Source: Salvator merianae
Taxonomy: Eukaryota > Chordata > Lepidosauria > Squamata > Teiidae
DNA length: 64,000 nucleotides
Assembly: GCA_003586115.2 (NCBI GenBank)
Contig: QVOM02000053.1
Coordinates: 6,119,316-6,183,315 of the forward strand
Direction: 5' to 3'
Shown one piece after another: positions 32,136-44,250 of the stretch. The position numbers and the translations under genes were made by a program. A model generated the notes under the pieces. The model saw only the letters and a program-made list of their open reading frames with translations. It was not told the DNA's origin and ran no database searches. Numbering within the stretch: the stretch's first letter is position 1; each line of letters begins with the position of its first letter.

Positions 32136-34080
32136 CATTTTGCATTTTATGATGAGTAAATTCTACATTAGGCTGTCTAGAAAGCTATGAGAGATGGACA
32201 CTGACAGAGAACACAATCAGGAGGCATTAGATTGTGGATCTGCAGCCAGATAAGGAAGTTTGGTTGACACATATTTTTCAGTAGTTGTACAGCAGAAGCC
32301 AATGCAAGAACAGGAATGTGGGTGATGCATTGGTCAATGGCATGAGACCCATGTCAAACTTAGATTTTAGGACATCTTTGATTTTAAAAAAAGTGCCATC
32401 TACTACCTTGTGATTTAGAGGCTCGAACAGTGGCTTGTGACTGAGCAGAAAGCAGTGGTAGATGGTAGAAGTTCAGAGGAAAGATATTGCAAATTACTCA
32501 AGGCAGCTAATCTAGCCAGTGATAACATTGGCTTTCCCTTCATAGTCCAAGTGGGATTTACATGAGTGTTTAATTAAATGATTTCTGACATTATAAAGGA
32601 GGCAGGAGAGAGATCAAGTTCACTGCCTTGTTTTCTGCATGTTTTATCCATAATTCTATGCAGCCATACACAAGTTAGTTCTCTTTCCTTATGTGTTAAA
32701 GCCAGAAATAAAATGACTTCCAGAAATCTTCTTATGTCAATGAACTCCTTCAGACAAGGATGCAAATTTAATAGATTAACAGAGGACAGATGTCTCTGGA
32801 CCATCAGCCAAACAGACCATCTCCTTTACTGATTGGGACTAATAGGCCTGTCTTGCACCAGCCTCCACCATTAGCTTTGAAGGCTGCACAGCAATGGAGA
32901 CTCCAAAGGCCAGGAACAAGATTCTTGGTCTGCAGAGTTCCCAGGGGTCCTGTTTCTGTGGCATACCTACTGAAATGTCCTCCCTACATACTGAAACAGG
33001 GCCTTAGAATGCCTGTAGATCTCTATGTTGAAATTCAGCAATAAACTGGTTTATGTTCCATCTACTGCAGACAGAGTATGCTAAGAGGGGAGAGACCTTC
33101 TTTATTCCACACTCACATGGAGAAGGGTGGACCATACACCTTTTTCCCAGCATAGGACATCCTGTGTGGAAAGGACCTAGCCTGGCAGATCCCTCCTGTA
33201 GCCAGAAGCTCCTCCTACCTCCAGAACTCACATTATCATAGCCTTTCGTATCAGTTGGTTAAACTGATAGACTGTTTTTACTGCAAGTAGGAGAAGCAAT
33301 AGTATGGTTGGGCTGTCTCCCTTCTTCGTCATCACCAACATTGTCCTGTCAACAGTAATGATCCTGGAGTTATGGATCATTACTGTTGTAATGATCAACT
33401 GTTATGGATCCTGGAAGGCTGCAGTGCTATCAACAGTGATGAGGATAGGCCAAGACTCTCGCTCCATCACAGTCCATATAGGCATGCCCATTCAGATCTT
33501 CATGCTAGTATCCCTTCCAAGCTAGCTGAGTTCTCATATTTGGGTACACTAGGCAGAATCAGAAATAGCAATTTCCCAAGGGTGTGTGTCTAGAGAAACC
33601 GTTCTAATATTATGGCAGAGGATGCAGGCAAGTGAAGAATAAACACATTGCTCCTAGAACTGACTAGGCCTTTGCCTTAGGACAACTATTTCTGGATGCT
33701 GAGGGCAAGCCTGATTTCTCTCTCTCTCTCTCTGTCTCTCTCTCTCTGTCTCCCTTTCACCATTTCTACATTTTCCACTGTTCTTATTTTTGGCACATGC
33801 TTTAAATAATCCAGAATACCCTATTTAAATAATTCTCCAGTAAATAACTAATGCAGAAGCTGCCTTTGGCATTCAAGTAATACAGGCACAAAAGCAACAC
33901 TTCAAACCCCCAAAGGAAAATAAAACTTTTCTGTGGCATTGCCACAACTGCATTGTTTCTCCCTTAGGCATGCCTGAAGGATAACAAAGGTCAGCTTTTT
34001 TTTTTTCCCCTTCTGCATGCTGCATGGAAATCTGAGGTGAGCAGTGGCTGAGGAATCATAGAGAAGTTACTGAATGCTGT
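32136..34080. other. Unique DNA with a perfect hairpin and a (TC)n tract
   Basis: No supported gene; several overlapping open frames of 60-90 codons lack any domain. At 33351-33387 a 13-base arm AACAGTAATGATC is perfectly repeated in inverse orientation around an 11-base loop, with a third partial copy (GTAATGATCAACTGTTATGG) right after. A (TC)n tract lies at 33716-33753. Confidence 0.5.
33716..33753. repeat. (TC)n microsatellite with two TG interruptions
   Basis: TCTC repeats broken twice by GTCTC. Confidence 0.95.
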
Positions 34081-34087
34081 ATAGATT

Positions 34088-34137
34088 TCTATTTCAGAGT
34101 AAGTTACACTGAGCCCAGTGGGCTTCCTTCCAAGAAG
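34088..34137. repeat. Short match to a widespread reptile repeat
   Basis: CAGAGTAAGTTACACTGAGC then CCAGTGGGCTTCCTTCCAAG and AAGATGCATAC follow the order of a very common sauropsid repeat (AGTAGACCCATTGAAATCAA, TGGGACTTACTTC, GACATGCATAGG). A similar weak trace lies near 35340-35395. Class unknown to me. Confidence 0.4.
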
Positions 34138-35476
34138 ATGCATACAGAATTATTCTGCAAAATACAAGTAAGAAAATGTTAATTTCACTGTCTTGTAATT
34201 TACAGCCTGGATTTCTCACCTCATTAACAGATTTCTGTTTCTAGCCATAGGTCTACATATTTTAATAGAGAACATTTTTTCTTTTTCCTTTTTTATCAGG
34301 TAATGCTGATCAGATATTTCAGTAACATTCTGGAGGACATGTTACATAATTTGTGGTCTGTGTGGTATGTAGTCCATAGTAGGTTCTTCATCCACAGGTC
34401 TTTTGGGATGACATTCTCTTGCCTGCACTTCTTAAGAAAGATGAGGTGTGTATGGACCTGGGCAACTGTCTTAGATAGGTTGATGGTCAAAGTTGTATTC
34501 AGTACATCCTGCAGAGTATCTGTCAAAGCAGTATCTAAGATTCGACTATTTAAGAATCATTGGTGATCAGCGTAAGATGTAAATGGTAAGAACAAAGACT
34601 GTAGTGTGAAAGACAGATTATTGTTCAATGCCACTAAATTTGTCACATTTTAACATTAGTTAGGAATAGACCTACTGAAATGTTTATGTGACCGCTGTCT
34701 GTTCTTGATCAATCAAAATACTGAATGATTGGCATTATCTTACATACAAAAAGACTGTAATTGAGCAATTGAGTCAATTTTCAGTAAATGAAATCCCATT
34801 AGAGAATTCCCATGATGGACAATTATAGTTTGCTTACATTTACACAATTTTGGGCCCATTTTATGCCATTCTGAAAGCAAAAAACTTGTTAAAAAGATCC
34901 ATGAAAAAATCAGAAAAAAAATAATTTTTCGAGTGCATTGTTTGCACATTTGTTTTATTTGCTTGTAAATGCAGTTCCCTTACCTATCTCTAGTGTTATG
35001 CTTCTTGCCTTTCAGGAATGACTGAACAACATATCACATTCCTCAGCAGTGGATGAAAGAATAGGAGAAAGAGTGCAGGACCTTAGTTTTCCCTGACTCA
35101 GATTTGGACAAAATACTCTGCAGATTCCAGTTTTGCACTCTTCCAGTGCAGCAGGATGAGCCTGTAGCTAAGTTGTAAATGGCGTCCTGATTTCCACCTA
35201 AATGGGGCAGGAGCAAATCACTTTTTTGTTTACTGATGAAACTGAATGGGTGTGTCCAAATAGTCACCAGTTTCCTTGTTCAGTCTCTTGTCTCGATGCA
35301 CTGCAGGCTTTAAAGGTGAAGGATCAGAGCTAGGTGGAATTAATCACACTTGAGTTCCCATGAAATCAATAGGATTTAAGTTAGCAATGGCCCTCAAAGC
35401 AGATCTCAATATTGCAACAGACACACAAATTTATTATTTTTATTTTTATTAACATGGTTATTATGATTTTGAATAT

Positions 35477-35505
35477 GATCATCATCATTATCATCATCAT
35501 CATCT
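35477..35505. repeat. (ATC)n microsatellite
   Basis: Nine or so ATC units, one interrupted. Strands read as poly-Ile and poly-Asp in overlapping frames. Confidence 0.95.
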
Positions 35506-35744
35506 TTCTCCTTCTTTGTGAGCTGCTGAGTCTGGTCTCTTTCATTTACTATGTAATTCTGAAGAAAGAGTTTTTCTCCCATCCCAGTGAAGGCTTGAAA
35601 GGCAAAAATTTCAAAGCAACTTGCTGCTACATCAACTGTAGTGAAACTTGTTTTGCAATCTTGCCTTGGATTAGTTATGAGCACACCCTGTGGCATAGTT
35701 ATATGCATACCTAAGCGCTAGCAGAGCAAGTTTCAGGATCAGGC

Positions 35745-35960
35745 GATTGTTCTACTAATGATGAGCAGAGCAATATTAGAACAATTTCCTAATAGCCCCA
35801 GCAATTTATCCATTAAAGTGTCAACAACAAAACTTGTGGAAGAATGGTCTGCTGGAGACGTTTAATTGGTAATGTTGCTTCAGGTTGTTATTAAAGTATC
35901 AAAGTGATACAAACAATTAAGCATTCCTTGACTTTATAGCACTGGGTCACATACTGTGTT
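35745..35960. promoter_or_regulatory. Possible conserved non-coding element
   Basis: Repeat-free, with AATTTATCCATTAAAG, GTTTAATTGG and GATACAAACAATTAAG motifs of homeodomain/SOX type in a compact stretch. No gene is nearby in the window. It is inferred only from texture; alignment to other reptiles would decide. Confidence 0.25.
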
Positions 35961-36543
35961 CATATTAATTGACAATGTACACAGTCCTGTCTCAAATATA
36001 TAATTATGCAATGCCCATCTATAACCATAATAATCACCACTGTGTAATAAGGGTTAGTAGAAAAAGATAGCAACATTCTACTGAGATTAATATTTGGGAG
36101 AGATAAACTTCCCTACTTTCCTTGGTTAACAAATATTAATATTTGATTCTATATATTTTAAAAGTTTTTTAAGATCTTAGAAATGGAAATCTTTCTGCAA
36201 GTTTCATGGAAAATTACAATTACTGTTGTTATTATTATGCAGAAGAATAAAGGAATATTGTTCATTCAGTCCTAAAATCAAACAGGTAGGACTGGATAGA
36301 TTGACAGTTATCTGTCTAATGATACACTTTTGATGGGTCTTCTCAAGCTTTATTAACATGGAGGTGAAGTGACTGGTCTCAGACCTGTTATGTGGAAAGC
36401 AGATTGTCTTCCAGTGAGCTATAAATATTTGATTAACTTGAAAGAGAGATAAATTTCACATACATTAATAAATTTTGGACATTTTTAGCTAATATGGTTG
36501 TCTGTATAATATGGTATTGCATGAACCCAATTTTGCTTTTAGA

Positions 36544-36830
36544 TAAGAACATAAGAGGAGCCCTGTTGCATCCTATTTCACACCGTGGACTACCAATTCC
36601 TTCTGGGCATTCTCAAGCAGAATAAAAAGGTAAAAGATTCACCCGCTCTTGACTCACAGCAAGTGGTCTTTAGATGCATCCTGTCTGTCTCTCCAACCTG
36701 TCCTAGTCACCCATTCCAATAGCTATTTATACACTCGACTTCCACGAATTTGTCTAAGGCTTTCTTAAAGCTAACGAGGCTGGTTGCTGTCACCACATCT
36801 GTTAATAGTATATGATTGGTAAGATATGAA
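36544..36830 (-). repeat. AAGAACATAAGA-type reptile repeat, copy 1 (long)
   Basis: It starts AAGAACATAAGAGGAGCCCT, continues CACCGTGGACTACCAATTCC and CTTCTGGGCATTCTCAAGCA, and runs on to a CTAAGGCTTTCTTAAAGCTA and GCTGGTTGCTGTCACCACAT region. The same order is seen at 52868 and 61641. The family is very common in squamate (and, in related form, turtle) genomes. The 44640 copy shows the opposite strand, and I assign orientation from its CTGGACTA.GGA end, which is conventionally the 3' end. Likely a LINE- or SINE-derived family; class not certain. Confidence 0.75.
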
Positions 36831-37319
36831 TTTGTTTGCTTAATGCAAAAGCCCAGGAAATACAAAAAATAGAATTTGTCAGGTTTGCCATTCTCTCAGT
36901 GAATCCCCTCTACAGCACATTCAACACATTCATATTTTAATTGTTTGTTTCTCCTGGAATAAACCTGCTGTGCTTGTTTACAGCACTCCATGTGTGGCCA
37001 TAATACATACAAACCAAAGCTCTTATGCACTTCTATCACAAGTGAAGAAATCCTGGGAATTTGAGAAAATAAAATAATTTGGGATATGTTTGTCATGCTA
37101 ATTCCTATTTGACAGTATCAATACTGTCCAAAGTTCCTAACTGAAGAGCTGAAATACTTCAAAGGCTAAAAGTGTATCTGTTTTTGTGCTCATTTTGTCC
37201 TATCACTTCTGCTGAATTTTAGCTGATTGACAAAATCAATATTGACAACACATTGTCAGGAGAGGGTGGTGGTGGAAGTACCTAGTTTACAAAATTATTA
37301 TGAGCCCTTTCAGCTAACT
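36831..37319. other. Unique AT-rich DNA, nothing recognised
   Basis: No gene or repeat that I can support. Confidence 0.5.
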
Positions 37320-37800
37320 AGAGTCACTAGAATTAGAACTGGATGAAGGGAAAATGGATCAAAATAGAAAAAGAAGTGATGAATGATTTGGCCTTTAGAA
37401 GCTTTTTAGGGTATAAAATAGAAAAGAATGTAAAAGCCAAGATAATAGGTCCCCTGAAAGCTACAAATGAAATATGGGGCAAATGGTAGAATAAATTGGA
37501 ACCTGCACATTCTAAATTATAGCAGATAGAATATATAAATTGAAAAGGAGAAAAACATTGGGAATAGTTATTCAGATATTGAAAAACAAAGGATACAGGA
37601 GGATAGAAAAATTATGTCAAAGTACAGGAGAACCAGAGTTGAAAGAAAAATGATGGAAGATGGTGAGGAGACAACACTGGAAACAAGTGGAAGGAATTAT
37701 AAAAGTATTTAAAGAGGTACGAGGAAAAAAAGAGGTCAGAGATGATACAGGAAAAAGTGAAGGGAGGGGAAAGGCAGGGAAAAATATATAAGAATTAACA
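37320..37800 (+). mobile_element. L1-like ORF2 C-terminal relic
   Basis: From about 37340 the plus strand reads KGKWIKIEKEVMNDLAFRSF, then AKIIGPLKATNEIWGKW and, after a stop, NKLEPAHSKL. The order (WI.IEKE, then N/GPL...T..IW.KW..KL.P.S.L) resembles the late part of vertebrate L1 ORF2. Several stops follow and the sequence becomes purine-rich. No RT domain is present. Confidence 0.5.
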
Positions 37801-37959
37801 GTTAACAAAAGATGACAGGAGGTTTATTAGGAGTATGGAAACAGAATATTCATTTGAGTGAACATCACGACAGTGGATGAATGAAAATATAACATATATA
37901 AACTACTGAGTTCATATCAGCTTTTGTGTCAAAAATAGAGAGGGACAAATAATTATAGA

Positions 37960-38090
37960 TGAGATATGTTTATTGTTTGTAGTGTGTTTATTTTGCATTT
38001 TGCTTTTATTTCTGTAGTTCGCCTGGAGACCTTCAGTATTGGAGGAGAATAAAAGTGCAAATAAAATAAATTAACAATAAATAAGGACAA
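37960..38090 (+). mobile_element. LINE 3' tail (L2/CR1-like), fragment
   Basis: TGTAGTTCGCCTGGAGACCT, then TCAGTATTGGAGGAGAATAA and AAGTGCAAATAAAATAAATT. This follows the squamate tail pattern (GTAAACCGCCTGGAGACCTT, ATTGGGCGGTATAAAAGTGC, AAATAAATAAA). Confidence 0.7.
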
Positions 38091-38984
38091 GTCTAACACC
38101 CAAAGCACTTCTGTGGGTTTCAAAATAGCTGAAAGAAAGTGTTTTACTGTGAGATGCAAAACCCAAACATTTCTCTTTATTTCCAGCGTCTGCCATATAT
38201 AATGAAGAAAATAACATCACACATTAGTGTAAATTTATGGAAATACAAAACTCTGAGGCGAAAAGAACAAGAAAAGTGGATTTGAAAAGGGGAGATGCAG
38301 AATAACTGCTTGATAAATAGTTCTTTTAATAACAAAAATGAAATGGAAAAAAAAGGCTGGTGGAAAAGCTACACATCACTTGAAATTTGTCTTTCAATTT
38401 TGTCCTGGGATATTGTTTTCAGAATGAGAATAATCTCCAAAATAATCCTTGAAATTGATGCAGCAAGTTCTGATATGTGAAAATCCTGGCCGTGAAATAA
38501 GGGTAAGGGAAAAGCCAAACATACACATCAAATGTAGCAAATCAGCAATGAAATAGAGGGTTGAGTATTTAAATCTAAATGATTTATCCATTCTCAAGTT
38601 ATAAGAATTTGCTTTGATTCCTGGTGTGCAATGTTCAACACATTAAATGTTCTTGAAGAATTACTGTCACCACTTTATAGCTTATCAGATTTGAATTGCT
38701 GTGCATGTTCATCTTCAGCAATAGCACAGTATGAAATTGCATTAATATGTGAGTTGTGATATTGCATTATGAGGAATAATACATAACTCTATAATTCTAT
38801 GTATGTGTGTATGATATCTTGTCTGAACTATGGCATTAAAGAGATCTGAAATAACATTTACTTACTATAAATCCAGAATGACATTTTTGAAACTCAAAAT
38901 GCTTTTTTCTTTCATTGAAGTTTATCTAGCTCTCTATCTGTCTCCATCCCATACTGATTACATCAGGACTAAGATTGTGATCAG
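38091..38984. other. Unique AT-rich DNA, nothing recognised
   Basis: No gene. Short frames on both strands only. Confidence 0.5.
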
Positions 38985-39200
38985 ACACACTTAATGAGAT
39001 GTCATCTGGGTGAATTTCAGACTGTAAGGACAGACAAAAAATGTTCCAAAATACCTGACTCAATCCTGAACCCTGGAAATGGCCTCCCCTTCTTCATACA
39101 GAAGATAATAACACCCAGAGTGACTCTTTCAGTCACATTGGGTGGGGAGTTTCATAATCACAGAGCCAATCACAGCATGGAAACGAATACTGTCATCCAA
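38985..39200. repeat. GTGATCAGACA repeat family, copy 1
   Basis: GTGATCAGACACACTTAATG at the start, then CCTCCCCTTCTTCATACAGA and CACCCAGAGTGACTCTTTCA. The same blocks occur in the same order in the segment at 40593-40800. I do not recognise the family. A hAT-like or other DNA element is possible. Confidence 0.5.
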
Positions 39201-40464
39201 TCAAGACCCTGGAAAGCCAAACAGATGTTGTCAGGAAGGCGTTGTCAGACTTCAAGGTGAAGGAAGAGCAACGTGTGGGAACACGAGGTAAGCTTATTTG
39301 TTTTTCCGTTGGAATGCTTTTTCTTTTGTGCATCTACCATTATTTTATTTTTTTTAATACTATTACTCACTCTGGAAAATATGGTTTAGGCTGTCTGGAT
39401 GTATAAATGCATGCATGTATGCATAAATGTTTCTTGCAGAATATGAGTTCCAAAGTGAAGAAAGAAGAGGGTTTTTATGTGTTTGTTTGTTTTTCCCTGC
39501 TCCTCTTACACTGGTTACCTTTACACAGAATCTAGACCCCAGGATGCAGGTACCACACAAAACTTAGGCAACCCTTCAGATAAGCTGTGAGGAACTAGAG
39601 AGTGAGGCAGGAAGATAGATAAAGACCCCTGAGGAATCACTAAGTTCCCAAATCTTGAGCCTCTCGCAGCTAGCCCAGGTAGTTCTTTTCAAAAGTACCT
39701 TCAACACAGTAGTCAAGTAGATATCTCCAGGATGATTGGACTAAAGAGCCTCCAACCCCAACTGGTCTTTAGGGCACTCCAAATTTTGGATGTACAAGTC
39801 CCTTAGTGAAATGTTATGGCTAAAAGCTTAGCATCAGAGCATCGAGAGCAGCCACTAAACGTCTGAAGATGTAATGCACAACCCTTTCCCCCAAGATAAA
39901 TCACTGGGGGGTCTAGTGGCTAAACACTGGAAGGGATGCTAGCATCACCATGAGGCATAGGAACAGTAACCATCTAATAACAGTTTGGAATGAAATTCTA
40001 ATGGCATTTTTGCTGTTAGCTGGAGTTGCCACTTGCTACACTGATGTAAGTCTCAGCAGCAGCTGTCTTGGCTGTACTAAAGGATTGCCGTGACATTTAC
40101 CAGCTGCCTAGATAATGAGAATCTTGACCTCAACATTAGCTATTTTACTCACATTGTTCCATTCTCTTGGCTGCATGGATTTTATTTTACAGGGTGTGCT
40201 GACTTTGTTAGATCAACATTAATACCTGAAGAGCCAGACAATTCTCCCCTCCCAAATAAAATATTCACCATCACTTGTAGAACTGATGCTTATCTGCTGG
40301 GATTTCCCTAGAGCCCCATGAAACTTCATTCTCCTAAGGGCAGATTTCTATCATGTGCTCCTCCTGAGCAGAAGCAATTTAATAATTCCCAACAAGAAAA
40401 GTCAAAGTAGCTGTTTTAGCCTTAAAAAGTAGGGCAAATATGAGGACTAAGCAAGAATGTCAAT
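39201..40464. other. Unique DNA, nothing recognised
   Basis: No supported gene or repeat. Confidence 0.5.
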
Positions 40465-40585
40465 CAGATACCTGTTTCCATTAAGTTCTATATGTAAAAA
40501 ATATGTTCCTGAAACAGCACACTTTGAAGAAAGTGGAAGAGCTAACAAAGAAACATTACTGTGATGAAAGAGATGAAATTTGTAG
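40465..40585. repeat. Direct duplication, unit 1
   Basis: Contains TCCTGAAACAGCACACTTTG and GCTAACAAAGAAACATTACT, GTGATG.AAGAGA, TGTAGTCCA. The same string of blocks reappears about 325 bases downstream at 40795-40917. Confidence 0.75.
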
Positions 40586-40592
40586 TCCACGA

Positions 40593-40800
40593 GTGTGATC
40601 AGACATAGTAAAAGGACCACCTTGGAGTGACTTTGAGGCTTAAGGGACTAATACTCACACACACACAGAGAGAGAGAGAGAGAAACACACCTTACCATGT
40701 CCCAAGCCTCTATTTCTGCACCCCTTTTCCCAGACAGGAATTCATTACTCCCAGGGTGACTCACTGTTTGGGTCTAATTGCACAAAAAGCTACAGAGACT
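40593..40800. repeat. GTGATCAGACA repeat family, copy 2
   Basis: Starts GTGATCAGACATAGTAAAAG, has CACCCCTTTTCCCAGACAGG and TTACTCCCAGGGTGACTCAC at the positions corresponding to copy 1. A (CA)n(GA)n run (40655-40683) sits in the middle. It lies between the two units of the direct duplication. Confidence 0.5.
40655..40683. repeat. (CA)n(GA)n compound microsatellite
   Basis: CA units pass directly into GA units. Confidence 0.95.
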
Positions 40801-40917
40801 TCCTGTTTTGATTATGTTTATATGTAGTAAATATCTCCCTGAAACAATGCACTCTGAAGGAAGGGTTAACAAAGAAACATTATTGTGATGCAAGAGAAGA
40901 GTCTGTAGTTCATTTTT
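40795..40917. repeat. Direct duplication, unit 2
   Basis: TCCCTGAAACAATGCACTCT, GTTAACAAAGAAACATTATT, GTGATGCAAGAGAAGAGT and TGTAGTTCA match unit 1 at roughly 80% by eye. Confidence 0.75.
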
Positions 40918-41259
40918 TGTTCTGAGTGTGGTATGCTTCCTATTTTGCACATGGACAGGTACAACTTGAAGCAGAAGAAAATTGATAACACAGAAAATAT
41001 AAAATCCTGTTTTGTTTGTTTTTAAAGCATTCATCTAGCATTCCTGTAAATGGAGCCAGCTTACAGGAACTAACTGGTAACAAAACTCATATGTCACATA
41101 GACACAGAGATGTAGACACAGAGATGATCTTTGTTATGGCCTATCTAGGTTATTAGGGTTCTTTGTCACATTAACTTTATTAGAGAGCAATCTGTAGAAA
41201 GCGAAGTTTGCTACACGGAACAAGAAAGACTGAGCAGCTATAAGACTGTTTGTTCAGTT

Positions 41260-41345
41260 ACTTAAAATATTTATATGCTGTTTCTCATTTTAACTATCCT
41301 AGATAGTGTAACAATAAAAATAATAAGACATCAGTAATTAAAAAC
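41260..41345 (-). mobile_element. LINE 3' tail (L2/CR1-like), fragment
   Basis: Complement reads GAAACAGCATATAAATATTT then TAAGTAACTGAAC, the GGTATAAATA-plus-A-rich tail pattern, as at 29.0 kb. Confidence 0.45.
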
Positions 41346-41529
41346 ACAGATAGGACGTCTATAAAAATAATGATCTACTGTTCATCTAGCAACCAGTATA
41401 TACCTGGGTATAGAAATATATTAAGCAAGTGCCAAAAACTCAACAAAGTCTTGTTTTATTTTAGGAGGGAAGAAAATAGCACACAGACTGTATGTAGACT
41501 GTAGAAAAGGACTGTCTGCTATTGAAGCT

Positions 41530-41720
41530 GCATGGACTTTTGGAAATAGCGGTGCACCCAGGAAGATCCAATTTGCAGATTTCAAGAGGAGGAGAGGCAT
41601 ATTTGGGAGAAGGCTTCTGTCAGATAGCCGGATTTCAAGTTGTGAAAATATCACAATTTAAATTTCCCCTTATAACAAATTGGCAGCTAGTGCAGTTTCT
41701 TCACTAACAATTTAATGCCC
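41530..41720. repeat. Interspersed LINE-associated reptile repeat, fragment
   Basis: GGGAGAAGGCTTCTGTCAGA, TAGCCGGATTTCAAG and AAATTGGCAGCTAGTGCAGT follow in the order of a widespread squamate repeat (GGAAGGCGGTCCGTCAGATA, then AACTGGCAGCCAGTGCAG). The sequence diverges after 41720. Confidence 0.45.
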
Positions 41721-42768
41721 CTGGATGGTAGGTAACACTAAGCAACTGACTCAGTGACATTTGCTTAGTCATTTACTACTCCCTGGACCCATCCAGCAAT
41801 ACCCCCTTGCCTAGTTTTAATTTGCCACAATGAACCAGGATCAAGGAGACTTTCTGCCAGTAGCTCATCCACTCTCAGACTGCAATAATTGAAACTGGTC
41901 CAAAATAATAGGACCAGACCACATACCTCTATTAAAGGTTTCCAACTATGGAACCCATGAGAATCTGAGCAACTTTACCAGAAATTGCCTTGTGAATTTA
42001 TCACAGACAGCCTCCAAAGGTGGCATAAATGGATCCTAACAGTTAGATGACAAGAGTCATTTAACTATCCAGAATAGCTCTGCTGAACAATCGCTTGAGG
42101 ACACAATGCAGACAGAAACGTAAGCCATTTTTGCTGCTGTTATGGTTGACACTTTAATGTGCTTTACTTGTGTCCAGTCAGGTTCACACTGGGATTTGTG
42201 GCACTTGCACTGAAGCCATCAGCTCTCCTGCTTCATCTCTCACTGTTCCCCACTAGTAGTAGTAGTGAGTCACTGGTCACAAAGTTAGTAACTAGTCATA
42301 ATTAAAGGTGTGCAAATCGAATTCTACGAGACTTAACCTTTAATCCTTCAACACTAGGAATGACCATGAAGTTACTCTGCATTATTTGCCATGGAATTTG
42401 GTGGTAATACATTTTCTAGGAAGTGACCTCAGAATTCTATAGAAAGGGATGAAGAGCTTCACAGAAAGGACACTGATTAATTCTTTATCAATAATAGAAA
42501 GCCTAATACTGCCACAGAAAAAAAAGATAAGAAGAAATGCAGGGATCTGACAATCCCAACTTTTTGTTTTTTTTAATTACATGGACAATAAATAACATTC
42601 ATGAATTTAGCTGACATAAACATATGGTATATGGTAACACAGTAATTATATTAGAAACATGCAACAGCAGATAATACCTTGACTGTACATGGAGCTCATA
42701 TATGCAAATTTGTATCACTACCTAGATGTTATGTAGTTAAATTCATTTTGATCTCTGAATTTCCTGAA
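41721..42768. other. Unique DNA, nothing firm
   Basis: AAGGTGTGCAAATCGAATTC near 42306 looks like a stub of the GATGTGCA family. No gene is seen. Confidence 0.45.
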
Positions 42769-42848
42769 AGAAGGAAGGAAGGAAGGAAGGAAGGAAGGAA
42801 GGAAGGAAGGAAGGAAGGAAGGAAGGAAGGAAGGAGGGAAGGAAGGAA
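42769..42848. repeat. (GGAA)n microsatellite
   Basis: About twenty GGAA units with one GGGA interruption near the end. The KEGRKEGRKEG peptide in the overlapping frame is produced by it. Confidence 0.97.
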
Positions 42849-44039
42849 AGGCAATCTAAGAATCCAATACTTCTTTTTTTACTGTGTGTCCTGGTATGTG
42901 ATGGAATGATCTCAGAAATCTGATTGCATCATGGAAGGAATAAATGATAGATAAGGAAGGGAGCTGAAATCTAAACAGAGCAATAAGACTTCAGACATTG
43001 TTGGCCACAATAAGGAATGGTGCTACAGGGAACAAAATGGATTGGGACTCCACTGTTTCTTTTTGTCTTTCCATCACTGGTGGTGTATGTGATTTATGGC
43101 TCATCTCCCACATATATCACAATATTGGGGGGGGGGGGGAAGTGGAATCAGCAATGGGACCTTAGGAAGAGAAACAAAGAGAAAAGAAAATCAGCCTGTA
43201 TTCCTAGAGCTACTTGGTATTCTATCCCCATAAGCTGTCATCCCTGAGCAATCTGTCTGTACTGACAGGTGTGTTGTTCTTTGTAAGCAACAGAAAACAT
43301 GAATTTTCACCTAGGTTTCCAGTATTAGAATAATGCTTTTTATACCATTATCTGTGACTATCAAATAAAGTAAAGACAGAGTCAGCTTAAACAATGGTTA
43401 GCAAGATTTGTCCATTTTTGCCTCAAAAAAAGGGGGGGAGGGGGAGAAGATGAGATTTCCTGCCTGCCATAAACTTGAAGTATATTCTATTTTTAAAGAT
43501 TCAGGATTGCTTTTTCTCTAATTTTCTGAAGAGGAGCTATGAACATCACCATGGCGAGCATCCATTGTGGTTTCAGATATGAGTCCTCTGCTGATCAAAT
43601 GCAGCTTTGAAATTCCAATCCCTTTTGTTGTTATTCTATCTGTGTTCATACCAGATTGGTTTCTTTAGTTCTGTTAGATATTTCCTTTTGATATTTTGTC
43701 ATTGCATTTTCTGATGGCTTGTGAATTCCCGGGAAGCAAACCACCATAGTTGAAAATGTCAAAATGCATCAACATGAATTATGCTAAAGTCATGATACTC
43801 TGTAGACATTAGAATGAAAATTAGACACACTCGGGCATTAAGTCAGAAATAATTGAAACCTAGAATTATTCACTTAGCTGGCTGAATTCATAAAATGTAA
43901 TCTGTTCTTTTCTTTATTATGGACCACTGACAAAATGGGGTAAAGCATGGAGGAGTTTGATAGCCATGAAGCAAGGTTTTCAGAATGAAAAATAGCTCCT
44001 TCTTCCTATGTATTTTTCCCCTTTCTGAAATGAATATCA
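42849..44039. other. Unique DNA with a 13-base G-run
   Basis: The G-run is at 43127-43139. From about 43490 the sequence is complex and repeat-free. No gene is seen. Confidence 0.5.
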
Positions 44040-44250
44040 AAGCCTCATTGCCTCCAGGTCACTGATAATTGTTTTAAATGGATTACGAGCAGCATCAATA
44101 ATCTAAATACAGTACTTCTTTTCCCCCAGTCACTGCATTTTGGGCAGATCTGGGCTCTGAGATTTGCACCCAGCTTGTTGCCCTTCACTGAGCTTGAAAT
44201 AAATCAAGTTACTGTATTGACATTACAGTGAATTTCTTCTTTTAAGGTAC
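44040..44250. promoter_or_regulatory. Possible conserved non-coding element
   Basis: TTGTTTTAAATGGATTACGA, AGCAGCATCAATAATCTAAA (GGATTA and TAATCTAAA are OTX/PITX- and homeodomain-like) and CTTGAAATAAATCAAGTTAC fall in a compact repeat-free stretch. Inference from texture only. Confidence 0.25.

Noticed and set aside
23702..42848. Two long (GGAA)n tracts as a CRISPR-like or coding array
   Set aside because: Simple microsatellites; unit length is 4 and there are no spacers. No CRISPR array is present anywhere.
42679..42909. Frame with a KEGR repeat peptide
   Set aside because: Produced by the (GGAA)n microsatellite.
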